From Sphingosinicella humi (GTDB lineage: Bacteria > Pseudomonadota > Alphaproteobacteria > Sphingomonadales > Sphingomonadaceae), in contig NZ_QFFF01000001.1 in assembly GCF_003129465.1 (NCBI RefSeq), positions 558,001 to 622,000 on the forward strand: 64,000 nucleotides of DNA. Reading direction: 5' to 3'. This document shows positions 37,947 through 45,827 of this stretch, piece after piece. The first letter of the stretch is position 1. The number at the start of each line of letters is the position of its first letter. The notes below the pieces were generated by a model that was not told the DNA's origin, did not search any database, and worked only from the letters and a program-made list of their open reading frames with translations. The position numbers and the translations under genes were made by a program.

Positions 37947-38342
37947 TCAGGCGCTTGGTGACTTAGGGGGTCTGCCGGAGCGAGCCCTTTGCGCGCGCCG
38001 CAGGATCGCTAGCTGGTCGAGAAGAACGTTCGGATCACATCCGTCTCGCAGATAGTCGCGGCAGCTTCTCATCGCCTCGGCCTCGGCGGCATGGGCCGTC
38101 TCTCGTCGCCGCGATGTTCCGCTACGACCCTGCGTTGCCGATGCCGGCAGCGAAGCGATCCGCATATCCACATAATCAGAAAGCTGCCGCACGCGATCGG
38201 TGAACCGCACGATCCGCCCGTTGCGAGCCCTAGAAACTAACGGCTGATCTACATTCGCGCCCTTCGCAAGCGACTCCTGCGAAGGAAGACCACGGGTTTT
38301 CAGCCGTCGGGCCAGATCCGCCAACTTCTCTCGATCGCTCAT
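37947..38342 (-). CDS. XRE-like regulator divergent from the methyltransferase
   Basis: A 131-residue protein. The N-terminal 60 residues resemble a Cro/C1 helix-turn-helix (LKTRGLPSQESLAKGANVDQ, followed by PLVSRARNGRIVRFTDRVRQL). The C-terminal half is basic and contains CRDYLRDGCDPNVLLDQLAI. ATG 38342 has AAGG four bases upstream. Its start faces the methyltransferase start across 39 bp that contain a 21-bp palindrome. This resembles the C-protein arrangement of restriction-modification systems, where a regulator delays nuclease expression. Regulatory function is inferred. Confidence 0.7.
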   Translation of the reverse strand: MSDREKLADLARRLKTRGLPSQESLAKGANVDQPLVSRARNGRIVRFTDRVRQLSDYVDMRIASLPASATQGRSGTSRRRETAHAAEAEAMRSCRDYLRDGCDPNVLLDQLAILRRAQRARSGRPPKSPSA

Positions 38343-38349
38343 ATAGCCT

Positions 38350-38370
38350 TGCATATATCGCATATTTGCA
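38350..38370. promoter_or_regulatory. candidate operator for the XRE regulator and methyltransferase
   Basis: TGCATATAT-CGC-ATATTTGCA is a 21-bp palindrome with one mismatched pair. It lies in the 39-bp divergent gap between the regulator (ATG 38342) and the methyltransferase (ATG 38382), so a bound regulator would block both starts. The AT-rich TTAAAAAATAT downstream probably supplies the methyltransferase -10 region. Confidence 0.7.
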
Positions 38371-38381
38371 TTAAAAAATAT

Positions 38382-39374
38382 ATGAATATGCGGATCACTT
38401 TTGCGGACATGTTCAGCGGCGCCGGCCTGTTCAGCGCTGGCGCGACGCGTGCGGGCATGACACCCTTATTCGCTATCGACCTCTCGAAGGACGCGATCGC
38501 GACCTACAACGCCAATGTCGCCTCGGTCGGTATCGTTGGATCCGTGCTCGACGAATACCAACTGCCGGAGGTGGATGTCCTGTTAGCCGGACCGCCCTGT
38601 CAGGGGTTTTCGACTCTCGGCCGACAAGACCCTCTCGACGTCCGCAACTCCCTTGCACTCGAGGTGCCTACATGGGCACGGCGCACAGGCGCCAGCGTGG
38701 TCGTGGTCGAGAACGTCCCGCCGTTCTTGCGTTCCACAAAGTGGCGGGAACTCGCAGATTGCTTCGAGCGGGACGGCTACATGATCCAGACCTGGGAGCT
38801 CGAGGCCGCCGACTATGGCGCCCCACAGCTCCGCCGCCGGTCCTTTACAATCGCGTCGCTTATCGGTGAGATCGAGAAGCCCAAGCCGCTGGCAAGCCCC
38901 CACGCAACCGCCGGCGAAGTCCTATCGCGTCCGGTCTCTGACGGCGATGCCATGCATGTCTGGCCCACACCGAAAGGCGTCGCTGCCGAACGTATAAAGC
39001 TAATCCCCGTCAACGGAGATAAGCGCGACCTCATGCGCCTAGCCCCCGGATTGTGCCCGCCCTCCTGGGCCACGGTAGGCTGCCAAGCGACCGACGTCTG
39101 GGGCCGCATAGATCCCGATCAACCGGTCAACACGCTTCGCTGCACCTTCCAGAACCCATCAAAGGGCCGCTACCTACACCCTACCGAAAACCGCACCCTG
39201 TCACTCCGAGAGGGCGCCAGGCTGCAAGGCGTTCCAGACAATTGGCAGTTCGTCGGTCGGCCCTACCCGGTCGCAAGGCAGATCGGGAACGGTGTGCCGG
39301 TGCCACTAGCCGAGGCAGTCGCCCAGTCCGTTTCGGATGCAATCCAGGCCTGGCGCTACCGAACGGCTGCTTGA
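38382..39374 (+). CDS. DNA (cytosine-5) methyltransferase
   Basis: A 330-residue Dcm-type enzyme. Motif I FSGAGLFSAG (residues 11-20) binds AdoMet, motif IV GPPCQGFS has the catalytic Cys73, motif VI ENVPPF has Glu110, motif VIII QLRRRSFT and the motif X GNGVPVPLAEAVAQ are all in order. The region between motifs VIII and IX is the target-recognition part (about 155-265), so sequence specificity cannot be read. ATG 38382 and ATG 38388 both give plausible starts. The GHKL/nuclease gene follows 52 bp downstream on the same strand. It is an intact methyltransferase. Confidence 0.95.
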   Translation: MNMRITFADMFSGAGLFSAGATRAGMTPLFAIDLSKDAIATYNANVASVGIVGSVLDEYQLPEVDVLLAGPPCQGFSTLGRQDPLDVRNSLALEVPTWARRTGASVVVVENVPPFLRSTKWRELADCFERDGYMIQTWELEAADYGAPQLRRRSFTIASLIGEIEKPKPLASPHATAGEVLSRPVSDGDAMHVWPTPKGVAAERIKLIPVNGDKRDLMRLAPGLCPPSWATVGCQATDVWGRIDPDQPVNTLRCTFQNPSKGRYLHPTENRTLSLREGARLQGVPDNWQFVGRPYPVARQIGNGVPVPLAEAVAQSVSDAIQAWRYRTAA

Positions 39375-39426
39375 ACGTCACGCGGCGGGGCTTCCGTCCC
39401 GGCCGTTTTCAGGCCATCATCAATCC

Positions 39427-41592
39427 ATGAACGATCAAACCCGCGACATGCGCGGGACGGTGACCGACCGTCCCTCGGCATTCCCGCTGCGCATCCAAGG
39501 CGGGATGCTCGAAGCGCTCGGCATCAACATGTATTCGACGATCGGCAAGTGCCTGGTCGAATTCGTGGCCAACGCTTACGATGGTGAGGCCAAGCGCGTC
39601 GAAATCACCATTCCAGTCGAAGGCATCGCAAAGGCTCGCCAGGAGGCCAGGGCGCAGGCGAAGCGCGAGGTCGAGGAGAACCTTCGCGATCCATTCACCG
39701 TCTTGCTGACGCCGCTGCCGGACGACGTCGCCATCATCATCGAAGATAACGGGCATGGCATGTCGCCGCACGATGTGGAAACCAAGTTCCTTCCGATCAA
39801 TCGAAAGCGTCGGCTGGACGATGAGGGCAATGAGACCCGCCTGACCTCCGAAAGCGGCGCCCGCAAAGTGATGGGTCGAAAGGGCCTCGGCAAACTCGCG
39901 GGCTTTGGCGCCGCCAACAAGGTAGTCATCCGCACCAAGCGTTCCGGTGAGACTTACGCCACCACCTTCACCCTCGACGATTCCATCATTCGGAGCGCCG
40001 AGGACATGGCTGATGTCGAGATCCCGGCGAGCTATGAAGACGGCCTGTCGACAGACGAGCAAGGGACGCGCATCACGCTGTCCAGCCTGAAATCTGACGC
40101 TGTCCGCTTCTCGACGCGCGTCATAGCCGATGCAATTCGAGAAGCCTTCTATGGCATCGAGGCCGCCGAACTCGCCATCAGTATCAATGACGAAGCCATT
40201 GAGCCCGAGAAGATCGACTATGAGTTCGTCTATCCAGAAGGCGCAACTGTAGACGACCTCGCTGAGGCTGAGATCGAGGTCGAAGGCTTAACTAAGCTGC
40301 CGGTGCGATACATGGTCGGCTTCCTGCCTCGCGGGCAAAACCTGCCCGTTTCGAAGCGCGGCGCCCGCATCTACTGCAACGGTCGTCTGGCAGCCGGGCC
40401 AACCATGTTCGGTCTGCCAACCGGCATGCACAACTTCCATAGCCAGAGCTACATGCAGTCCATCGTGCGCGCCGATGCGCTCGACCAGCATGGCATCGAT
40501 CTCGTGAACACAAACCGCACCCAGCTGCGCGAAGACAATGAAATCGTCGGCAGCCTCATCGCCTTCGTGGAAGAGGCGATGCGCAAATCGCTCGCCGCCC
40601 ACGCAAAATGGCGTGAAGCTGCAGTCGACGACGAGATCGAGAAATCGGACACGGCCAAGCGCATGCTCCGCTTGACCAACTCGCTTGAAGGCAAAGCAAA
40701 GACCTCGGCGAAAAAGCTGCTGCGAGCCCTTGCTGTTGAACATGGGCCGGATTCCAAGGAGTTCAACGAACTCGCGCCGCTCGTCGTAGAATCGGTCAAC
40801 GCCGGCGAGGTGCTGCTACGTCTTAGCGAAATGGGCCATGATCCGAAATCAATCCAACAGATTGCCATCAACCTTGCCGAGCTCGCCGAAATCGAGAAGA
40901 GCGACGCCCTGAAGATCTACCGTGGCCGTCGCAACGGCATCAACGCGCTGCTCAAACTCATCCGTGAAGGCGAAGGCGAACTCTGGAAAAAGAAGGGCAT
41001 CGAGAATCGCCTCCACAACCTGCTCAAGCGAGACCCTTGGCTGATCAAGGCGGAATATTCGCGCTACCTCACGAGCGACGAGCGCCTCAGCAACGTCTCC
41101 ACTGCCATCGCCGAGCACCTGGCCGTGGACAAGGCGGCCAAACTCGATGATCCAACCAGGCCCGACCTCGTTTTCGTGCTCAGCGACACGGACATGCCGC
41201 ACCTCATTACGATCGTCGAACTGAAGAGCCCGTCGCTGCCGCTCAACCACGACCACCTTACGCAGCTGAAGAAATACATGGCGAAGGTGGCCACCTATTG
41301 TCAGAACGAGCTGCACAGGTCGGTCACGGTCCACGGCTACCTCATCGGCGCAATGCCGGACGAGAAAACGACGAACGACGACGAGCGACTACTATTATCC
41401 GAAATGCAGAAGAGTGGGCCCAGCTCCGATTGGCTTGTAATCGGCGTGCGGGCGCTCCTCGAACGCGCGCAGGTCTCCCACGCATCCGTCATTCAGGCCC
41501 TCGAAGACGACATCAAAAATGAACGAGCGGATGACGCATTTGACGGCGATAGCGCTGAACAGCCGAGCGAGCTCCTTGAGGCTGGCGCCTGA
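39427..41592 (+). CDS. GHKL ATPase fused to a PD-(D/E)XK nuclease domain
   Basis: A 721-residue protein. Residues about 30-250 form a GHKL (MutL/Hsp90/histidine-kinase) ATPase: LVEFVANAYDGEA gives the N box (Glu45, Asn49, Asp52), VAIIIEDNGHGMSP the G1 box and GRKGLGKLAGFG the ATP lid. Helical linkers follow (430-560). The C-terminal part has RPDLVFVLSD (about 578) and LITIVELKSPSLPLNHDHL (about 598), which fit the Asp and Glu-x-Lys of PD-(D/E)XK nucleases. Restriction-linked GHKL ATPases related to eukaryotic MORC have been described computationally. Its neighbour is a 5-methylcytosine methyltransferase, so it is the likely restriction partner; this is inference. Confidence 0.8.
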   Translation: MNDQTRDMRGTVTDRPSAFPLRIQGGMLEALGINMYSTIGKCLVEFVANAYDGEAKRVEITIPVEGIAKARQEARAQAKREVEENLRDPFTVLLTPLPDDVAIIIEDNGHGMSPHDVETKFLPINRKRRLDDEGNETRLTSESGARKVMGRKGLGKLAGFGAANKVVIRTKRSGETYATTFTLDDSIIRSAEDMADVEIPASYEDGLSTDEQGTRITLSSLKSDAVRFSTRVIADAIREAFYGIEAAELAISINDEAIEPEKIDYEFVYPEGATVDDLAEAEIEVEGLTKLPVRYMVGFLPRGQNLPVSKRGARIYCNGRLAAGPTMFGLPTGMHNFHSQSYMQSIVRADALDQHGIDLVNTNRTQLREDNEIVGSLIAFVEEAMRKSLAAHAKWREAAVDDEIEKSDTAKRMLRLTNSLEGKAKTSAKKLLRALAVEHGPDSKEFNELAPLVVESVNAGEVLLRLSEMGHDPKSIQQIAINLAELAEIEKSDALKIYRGRRNGINALLKLIREGEGELWKKKGIENRLHNLLKRDPWLIKAEYSRYLTSDERLSNVSTAIAEHLAVDKAAKLDDPTRPDLVFVLSDTDMPHLITIVELKSPSLPLNHDHLTQLKKYMAKVATYCQNELHRSVTVHGYLIGAMPDEKTTNDDERLLLSEMQKSGPSSDWLVIGVRALLERAQVSHASVIQALEDDIKNERADDAFDGDSAEQPSELLEAGA

Positions 41593-41628
41593 TATTCGAG
41601 GGTTCACGTCTTGGTGAGGACGTCAGCG

Positions 41629-41699
41629 CCTTTCCGTTGTCACCATCGAAAAATTTCCATAGCCGCCTCAACAGCGAGCGTGTGACCAGTCCCACGCCT
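41629..41699. repeat. imperfect 71-bp direct repeat, copy B
   Basis: Runs from CCTTTCCGTT to CAGTCCCACGCCT and is the partner of copy A at 36598-36668, in the same orientation. It lies 36 bp after the GHKL/nuclease stop and a few bases before the HAD gene 3' end. Confidence 0.75.
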
Positions 41700-41701
41700 G
41701 G

Positions 41702-42277
41702 TCAGCATAGGTCTGCCAGCGCGCGGCTAATCGTATCCCCGGCCGCGATATGTCGCGCACTTAAGCCAGCGTCCATCGCGGCGTCACGGTCGTTAGGCAG
41801 TGAATCGCCAACCATGAGCACTTCGCTCGGCTCGCAACCGAGTAACGAGCACAACTGAGCGTAAAAGGATGCGGACGGCTTCACCGCCCCGATTTCGAAA
41901 GAGAGGCATTCGACGTCGACCAGCCCACCTACCAGCCGCCGCAGCGGCTCGGCATAGGGCGGCGCGAGGTTAGACGCGGTCGCGAGACGATAGCCACGAC
42001 GCCGGAGCGCCCGCAGCGTCTCCCGTGCTCCAGAGATCGGTCGAACCGAGGCCAACTCCGCTGCTAGATCGGCCTCCAGGGCACGCAATTTCGCTTGGTC
42101 AATCTCAATCGACCTCTTGTTCGTAGACACGACGCCAGCCAGCTCGAGCGGCACAATCATCGGTGACGGGTCCAGACGACCGCCAGACAGTGCGGCGAGC
42201 GTTCCATAGGGATGCCGTCGATCATGGATCTGTAGCAGAGTGCCATAGCAATCGAAGGCGATAGCCTCGATCGCCAT
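41702..42277 (-). CDS. HAD-superfamily hydrolase
   Basis: A 191-residue HAD phosphatase/dehalogenase-like enzyme. Motif I is FDCYGTLL with Tyr at the position used by haloacid-dehalogenase-type members; motif II is ATASNLAPPY; motif III KPSASFYAQL; motif IV MVGDSLPNDRDAAMDAG. A small alpha-helical cap (residues about 15-85) fits subclass I. It is the last gene of a three-gene operon and starts two bases after the preceding antitoxin-like gene. HAD proteins in such contexts have no established role; dephosphorylation of a small metabolite is possible. Confidence 0.85.
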   Translation of the reverse strand: MAIEAIAFDCYGTLLQIHDRRHPYGTLAALSGGRLDPSPMIVPLELAGVVSTNKRSIEIDQAKLRALEADLAAELASVRPISGARETLRALRRRGYRLATASNLAPPYAEPLRRLVGGLVDVECLSFEIGAVKPSASFYAQLCSLLGCEPSEVLMVGDSLPNDRDAAMDAGLSARHIAAGDTISRALADLC

Positions 42278-42279
42278 TC

Positions 42280-42762
42280 TTACAGACCCATACGGATGGC
42301 TTGCAGATATCTCAGCACGTTGATCATCGCATCACCGCCTTCCGCCAGCATGTATTTGATCGCCGATCGACCATTGAATAATGGGGCCTTGTTTGGACGG
42401 TTCGGCCAACTCTCGGCTGCTTCAATGTCGAACAACGACCCGAGTGCGCCGTAAATTCCAATCATTAGGCCAGCCCGAAACATCTGATCTTCACTCAGAG
42501 AGGCATCCGCCGGTGCCTCTATCGCATGGGCATAATCGACCTCGGATATGCAGAGCAGCCGAGCAACATCTGCCAGCTCCATCCGCCATGCCAGTCCAAT
42601 TTTTCGAGTGGCTCTAAGCGCAGCTGGCGACATTCGGCGACAATCGTCCGCATTCATGAATGGATCGCTCTTGGGAATGACCATCTCTTTCAGCAAAGCA
42701 CGGCCCGTCAGCACTGTCGGGAGCGCGGGGCTCCCGACAGCGACATCGGCATCATCAGGCAT
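42280..42762 (-). CDS. MbcA/ParS/Xre antitoxin-like protein
   Basis: A 160-residue protein. The N-terminal part (about 20-95) contains an Xre-type helical region (RATRKIGLAWRMELADVARL), and the C-terminal PLFNGRSAIKYMLAEGGDAM is the toxin-binding motif of MbcA/ParS/Xre antitoxins. ATG 42762 overlaps the upstream gene stop by eight bases (ATGCCTGA), so the two are translationally coupled; the longer frame from 42798 is rejected. The usual RES toxin is not present: the partners here are an unknown protein and a HAD phosphatase. Confidence 0.75.
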   Translation of the reverse strand: MPDDADVAVGSPALPTVLTGRALLKEMVIPKSDPFMNADDCRRMSPAALRATRKIGLAWRMELADVARLLCISEVDYAHAIEAPADASLSEDQMFRAGLMIGIYGALGSLFDIEAAESWPNRPNKAPLFNGRSAIKYMLAEGGDAMINVLRYLQAIRMGL

Positions 42763-43546
42763 CGAACCGATGTTCAACCAAGAGACTGAAGCCGTCACTC
42801 AGCGGCGACGTGGGCGCATCCTCGATCTGTCGAAGCATCTCCGCCATCGCATCCGAGAGAAGGGACAGTGCGACAGGCTCCGATGGATCAAAGCCAATAT
42901 CCACGGTCGCCATGTAGGAGACGCGTGCGCCAACACGGCTGGTCAACTTGTTCCGAACCTCATCCTCATCCCTGGCCACTGTCGCGAAAAAGATGTGTGA
43001 GACCCCAACTCCAAACTCGTCGACAAAGGTGGCGGTGAAGAGAAGTCGCGTCTTCAACCGATTGAAGACCGGAGTAGCCGGTCCGACGCTGGTGGACCGC
43101 GCCGCCGAGGACTCTTCAACCCGATCAGGAAGCTCGCTCCCATCCTCGAGGAGCATGTCCATCTCGGCCGGCTCCATATCGAGCGCCGGCGAGATGCCGT
43201 GCAAGACAAGAGCGCGAATGAACATGTCGCGGTCGACACAGGCACTCACCGCATTGCTGCCGCCGAAGAGGCGCCTAGGTGCACACATCCATGCCGCCGG
43301 ATCATGGGGAGAGCGTTCGCGGGTGAAGCGAGATCCAGTCTCCGCAGCGACGAACACCAACCGACCAACCTGCCGATGTGAAAGCACAACCACCGGATCG
43401 TCCGGCCGGTCGAAATCGAGCGGATCAGGGATTACCAAGTCGCAACAATCGGTCGAGCGGGAGGTGCTATCCAAGCCCCTAGTGACCGGAACCGGCGGCA
43501 GAGAGTTGGTGGGGGCGGAAGAAGTGATTTGCGTCGTCAATGGCAT
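42755..43546 (-). CDS. unknown protein leading the Xre/HAD operon
   Basis: A 263-residue soluble protein that I do not recognise. Segments such as VVVLSHRQVGRLVFVAAETG (about 53-72), FIRALVLHGISPALDMEP (about 112) and DEFGVGVSHIFFATVARDED (about 180) suggest an alpha/beta fold. There is no signal peptide or membrane helix. Its stop overlaps the antitoxin-like start. As the first gene of the operon it could be a toxin, a sensor or an unrelated protein; I cannot decide. Confidence 0.65.
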   Translation of the reverse strand: MPLTTQITSSAPTNSLPPVPVTRGLDSTSRSTDCCDLVIPDPLDFDRPDDPVVVLSHRQVGRLVFVAAETGSRFTRERSPHDPAAWMCAPRRLFGGSNAVSACVDRDMFIRALVLHGISPALDMEPAEMDMLLEDGSELPDRVEESSAARSTSVGPATPVFNRLKTRLLFTATFVDEFGVGVSHIFFATVARDEDEVRNKLTSRVGARVSYMATVDIGFDPSEPVALSLLSDAMAEMLRQIEDAPTSPLSDGFSLLVEHRFDA

Positions 43547-43736
43547 GCTCCCTTATCTTTTCGGGGCAAGTCGGCCGAAGCCGGAATCCGAGATCTCGTG
43601 CTCGAAGCATCATCGTTCAAAGCCGTCAGTTACTCGACATTGGAGGACGTTTCGGCCGCTGGCAGTCGGCCGATGGTGGCACGGGGTCTCTCTACCCCCA
43701 CGACCCGAAAAGCGGGCCGTGAAGCTATCTAATCAA

Positions 43737-43759
43737 ACCCTATAGTCACTACAAGGTGT
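43737..43759 (+). promoter_or_regulatory. orphan MerR-family operator (CadR/PbrR-like)
   Basis: ACCCTATAGTCACTACAAGG has the CTATAG-CTACAAG dyad of MerR-family metal regulators, close in design to the CTGTAGTCACTACAG site of the merR at 56540. Downstream on the plus strand no gene starts, so it looks like a relic of a transporter promoter at the edge of the metal island. The rest of 43547-43844 shows no gene. Confidence 0.5.
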
Positions 43760-43844
43760 GCGCCAACTTTAGTGCCATCGTGAAACAAACCTGGGCGATC
43801 ATCATCAGTTTTGGACGCCCAACCAAGGTTGAGCTTTTGTGCCG

Positions 43845-43982
43845 TCATTTAGGACCGGAGCGCAGGTACTTCACGAGTGCAGCGATCGCGAGAAGCAGCG
43901 CTACGACAATCAAAATCCAGATCAGGCCCATGCCGAGCATCATCATTCCGCCGCCTTGCATCATCGGACATCCTTCCATCAT
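43845..43982 (-). CDS. small Met/Gly-rich membrane protein (45 residues)
   Basis: A 45-residue frame. Two adjacent ATGs (43982, 43979) follow an excellent GAGGAG seven bases upstream. The N-terminus MMEGCPMMQGGGMM has one Cys and several Met, then one hydrophobic helix (GLIWILIVVALLLAIAALV) leads to YLRSGPK. The Met/Cys-rich head facing outside would suit soft metals such as copper or silver. It is 68 bp downstream of the permease gene in the same direction. Confidence 0.65.
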   Translation of the reverse strand: MMEGCPMMQGGGMMMLGMGLIWILIVVALLLAIAALVKYLRSGPK

Positions 43983-44050
43983 CGAACTTCTCCTCGGCTG
44001 TGATTGCGATCGCTTGCGGCCGTGACGCTCTGTAAGCTGGGAGCACGCGC

Positions 44051-45157
44051 TTACTTCGCCAGATTGCTGCCGCGAACGGCCATCCAGATCAGGACGGCGG
44101 CGACGGCGGCGAATCCGAGATTGAGGAAGAAGGTGTAGTCGATCGCGAAGCGGACCATCTCCTCGAGGGCGGGCCGTTGCTCCGGTATCGCGCCGGCGAG
44201 TGCGAACAGATAATGGACCGTCACGCCGGCGGCGACCATGCAGACGTAGAGAAGCGCCGAGATGTAGAAGGTGTAGCGCCAGCCATAATATTTGTGATGC
44301 ACCCACACGACGGTCGCGGCGACGAGGTCAGCGCCGAGGAACGCCATGACGCCCCCGAACGACACGTCACGCGACCACAGCATGGCGGCGAGCGGGACAT
44401 TGCCCATCGATCCGATGAAGGTGAAGAAGGCGACCACGGGCGCGACGGCGGCATTTTCGAGGACAGCCCAGAAAGGCAGGGCCTGCTGCGTACCTCCGCC
44501 CTTCAGGAAGAGAGCGTTCCAGAATTCCTGTGGCACGAAGACGCTGATGAAGCCGGCGATAGTGAATCCGAAGAGGATCTCCTTCCAGACCATCTTCCAT
44601 TCCATCAGGAAGGCGCGGGCGATCCGGTGCCACCCCTCGCGCGATGTGAGCTTTCGGCGCCAGTCGCCGCCGCCCATCTCCATCTCCACGCCTTCGTCTT
44701 TCTGGGCCTGCTCAGCATAGCCTTTTGCTTTTTCTGCCAGGTTGCCGGGAAACCAGAAGCGGCTCAGCAGATAGGCATAGGCTATCATGATGATGCCGAG
44801 CAGGATGTTCGCCAGCGTGAATCGCCAGCCGACAAGCACCCACAGGACGATACCTAGCTCAATGACGAGGTTGGTCGAGGCGATCAGGAAAGCGATGGCG
44901 TTCACCGGATGAGCGCCCTTGACCAAGACCGAGCGGGAGGCGGCGAGTGCTGCGAACGAGCAGGAGGAGGAGATGAAGCCGAAGAACCCGGCCAGCCCCG
45001 CCTCCTTCGCACCGTGTTCGCCGAGCAGCTCTGCCATTTGCTCGCGTGTTACCAATACCTGGATGGCGGCGGAGATAGTATAGCCGAAGATCAGCGCCCA
45101 AAGCGCCTTCCACAGCATTCCCGCGCCCGTCTGCAGCGCTTCAATGACCTGATCCAT
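44051..45157 (-). CDS. permease of the DUF318/COG0701 family
   Basis: A 368-residue inner-membrane protein with about eight helices in two halves joined by a charged linker (EQAQKDEGVEMEMGGGDWRR). FFGFISSSCSFAALAASRSV and the later IGSMGNVPLAAMLWS are the duplicated core motifs of the family, which includes permeases found next to metal and arsenic resistance genes. The conserved Cys in the first motif is present. Transport substrate unknown. It lies 54 bp after the lipoprotein gene on the same strand, so it probably belongs to the cus-linked operon. Confidence 0.85.
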   Translation of the reverse strand: MDQVIEALQTGAGMLWKALWALIFGYTISAAIQVLVTREQMAELLGEHGAKEAGLAGFFGFISSSCSFAALAASRSVLVKGAHPVNAIAFLIASTNLVIELGIVLWVLVGWRFTLANILLGIIMIAYAYLLSRFWFPGNLAEKAKGYAEQAQKDEGVEMEMGGGDWRRKLTSREGWHRIARAFLMEWKMVWKEILFGFTIAGFISVFVPQEFWNALFLKGGGTQQALPFWAVLENAAVAPVVAFFTFIGSMGNVPLAAMLWSRDVSFGGVMAFLGADLVAATVVWVHHKYYGWRYTFYISALLYVCMVAAGVTVHYLFALAGAIPEQRPALEEMVRFAIDYTFFLNLGFAAVAAVLIWMAVRGSNLAK

Positions 45158-45211
45158 GCCGATGTATCCAAAATAGACTGTGGCTGGTTCACCTCTTCCG
45201 GTTGGCGGTCT

Positions 45212-45805
45212 CTATTCCGGCCTCGGTCTGTAACCTTCGGGAAGCGGCGTCGGTCGCATCGCGCGGGCCATCCCTTCCTCGGCGGCTTCGCTCACGAAGT
45301 GGCGGGCGTGCTGCCGAATCAGGAGGACTACGTTAGGATCATCGGACGTGTGGGTAACGCGGATGCCGCCCGGAATGTCTTCATACTCCAGTGAAGCTCG
45401 GTCCCTGTTTCGGAAGAGTTCTCGGAACACCGGGTCCATCATGCGGATAGGCTGATCGCGGTCATATCGGGCGTCCATCTGCCGAACATGCTGGCGAATG
45501 AGGGCGGCGACCTTCGGATCATCGCTGGTGGTCACGGTGCGGACACCGTTTGGAATATCCTCCACCTGCCGCTCGACCTTCTCATGATCGGCGAGCAGGC
45601 TGCGGATGGAGCCCATGTCCTCCATCATGCCTTCACCCATCATGCCCATCATCCCATCAGAAGATGTCGCGTTGGATTGCTCTCCCATCATCGGCATGTC
45701 GGCGCTCATCGTCATGTCTTGCGCGGAGCTTTCACTCTCTCCGGGCGAGCACGCCGCCAAGAGCATGGCCGCCGCAACTACCGCGTAGCGTGGTCCAGGT
45801 TTCAT
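45212..45805 (-). CDS. Met-rich periplasmic lipoprotein with duplicated domain
   Basis: A 197-residue lipoprotein (signal ending LLAACS, lipidated Cys19). Residues 30-62 are Met/Asp-rich (DMTMSADMPMMGE; MMGMMGEGMMEDMG), which suits binding of copper or silver. Two copies of one motif follow: IPNGVRTVTTSDDPKVAALI and IPGGIRVTHTSDDPNVVLLI, each ending Arg-Gln-His. I do not recognise a characterised family. It follows cusA by 22 bp on the same strand, so it acts with the efflux pump, for example as a periplasmic metal carrier. Confidence 0.75.
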   Translation of the reverse strand: MKPGPRYAVVAAAMLLAACSPGESESSAQDMTMSADMPMMGEQSNATSSDGMMGMMGEGMMEDMGSIRSLLADHEKVERQVEDIPNGVRTVTTSDDPKVAALIRQHVRQMDARYDRDQPIRMMDPVFRELFRNRDRASLEYEDIPGGIRVTHTSDDPNVVLLIRQHARHFVSEAAEEGMARAMRPTPLPEGYRPRPE

Positions 45806-45827
45806 GGTCTGTCTCCTCTTCTTGTCC

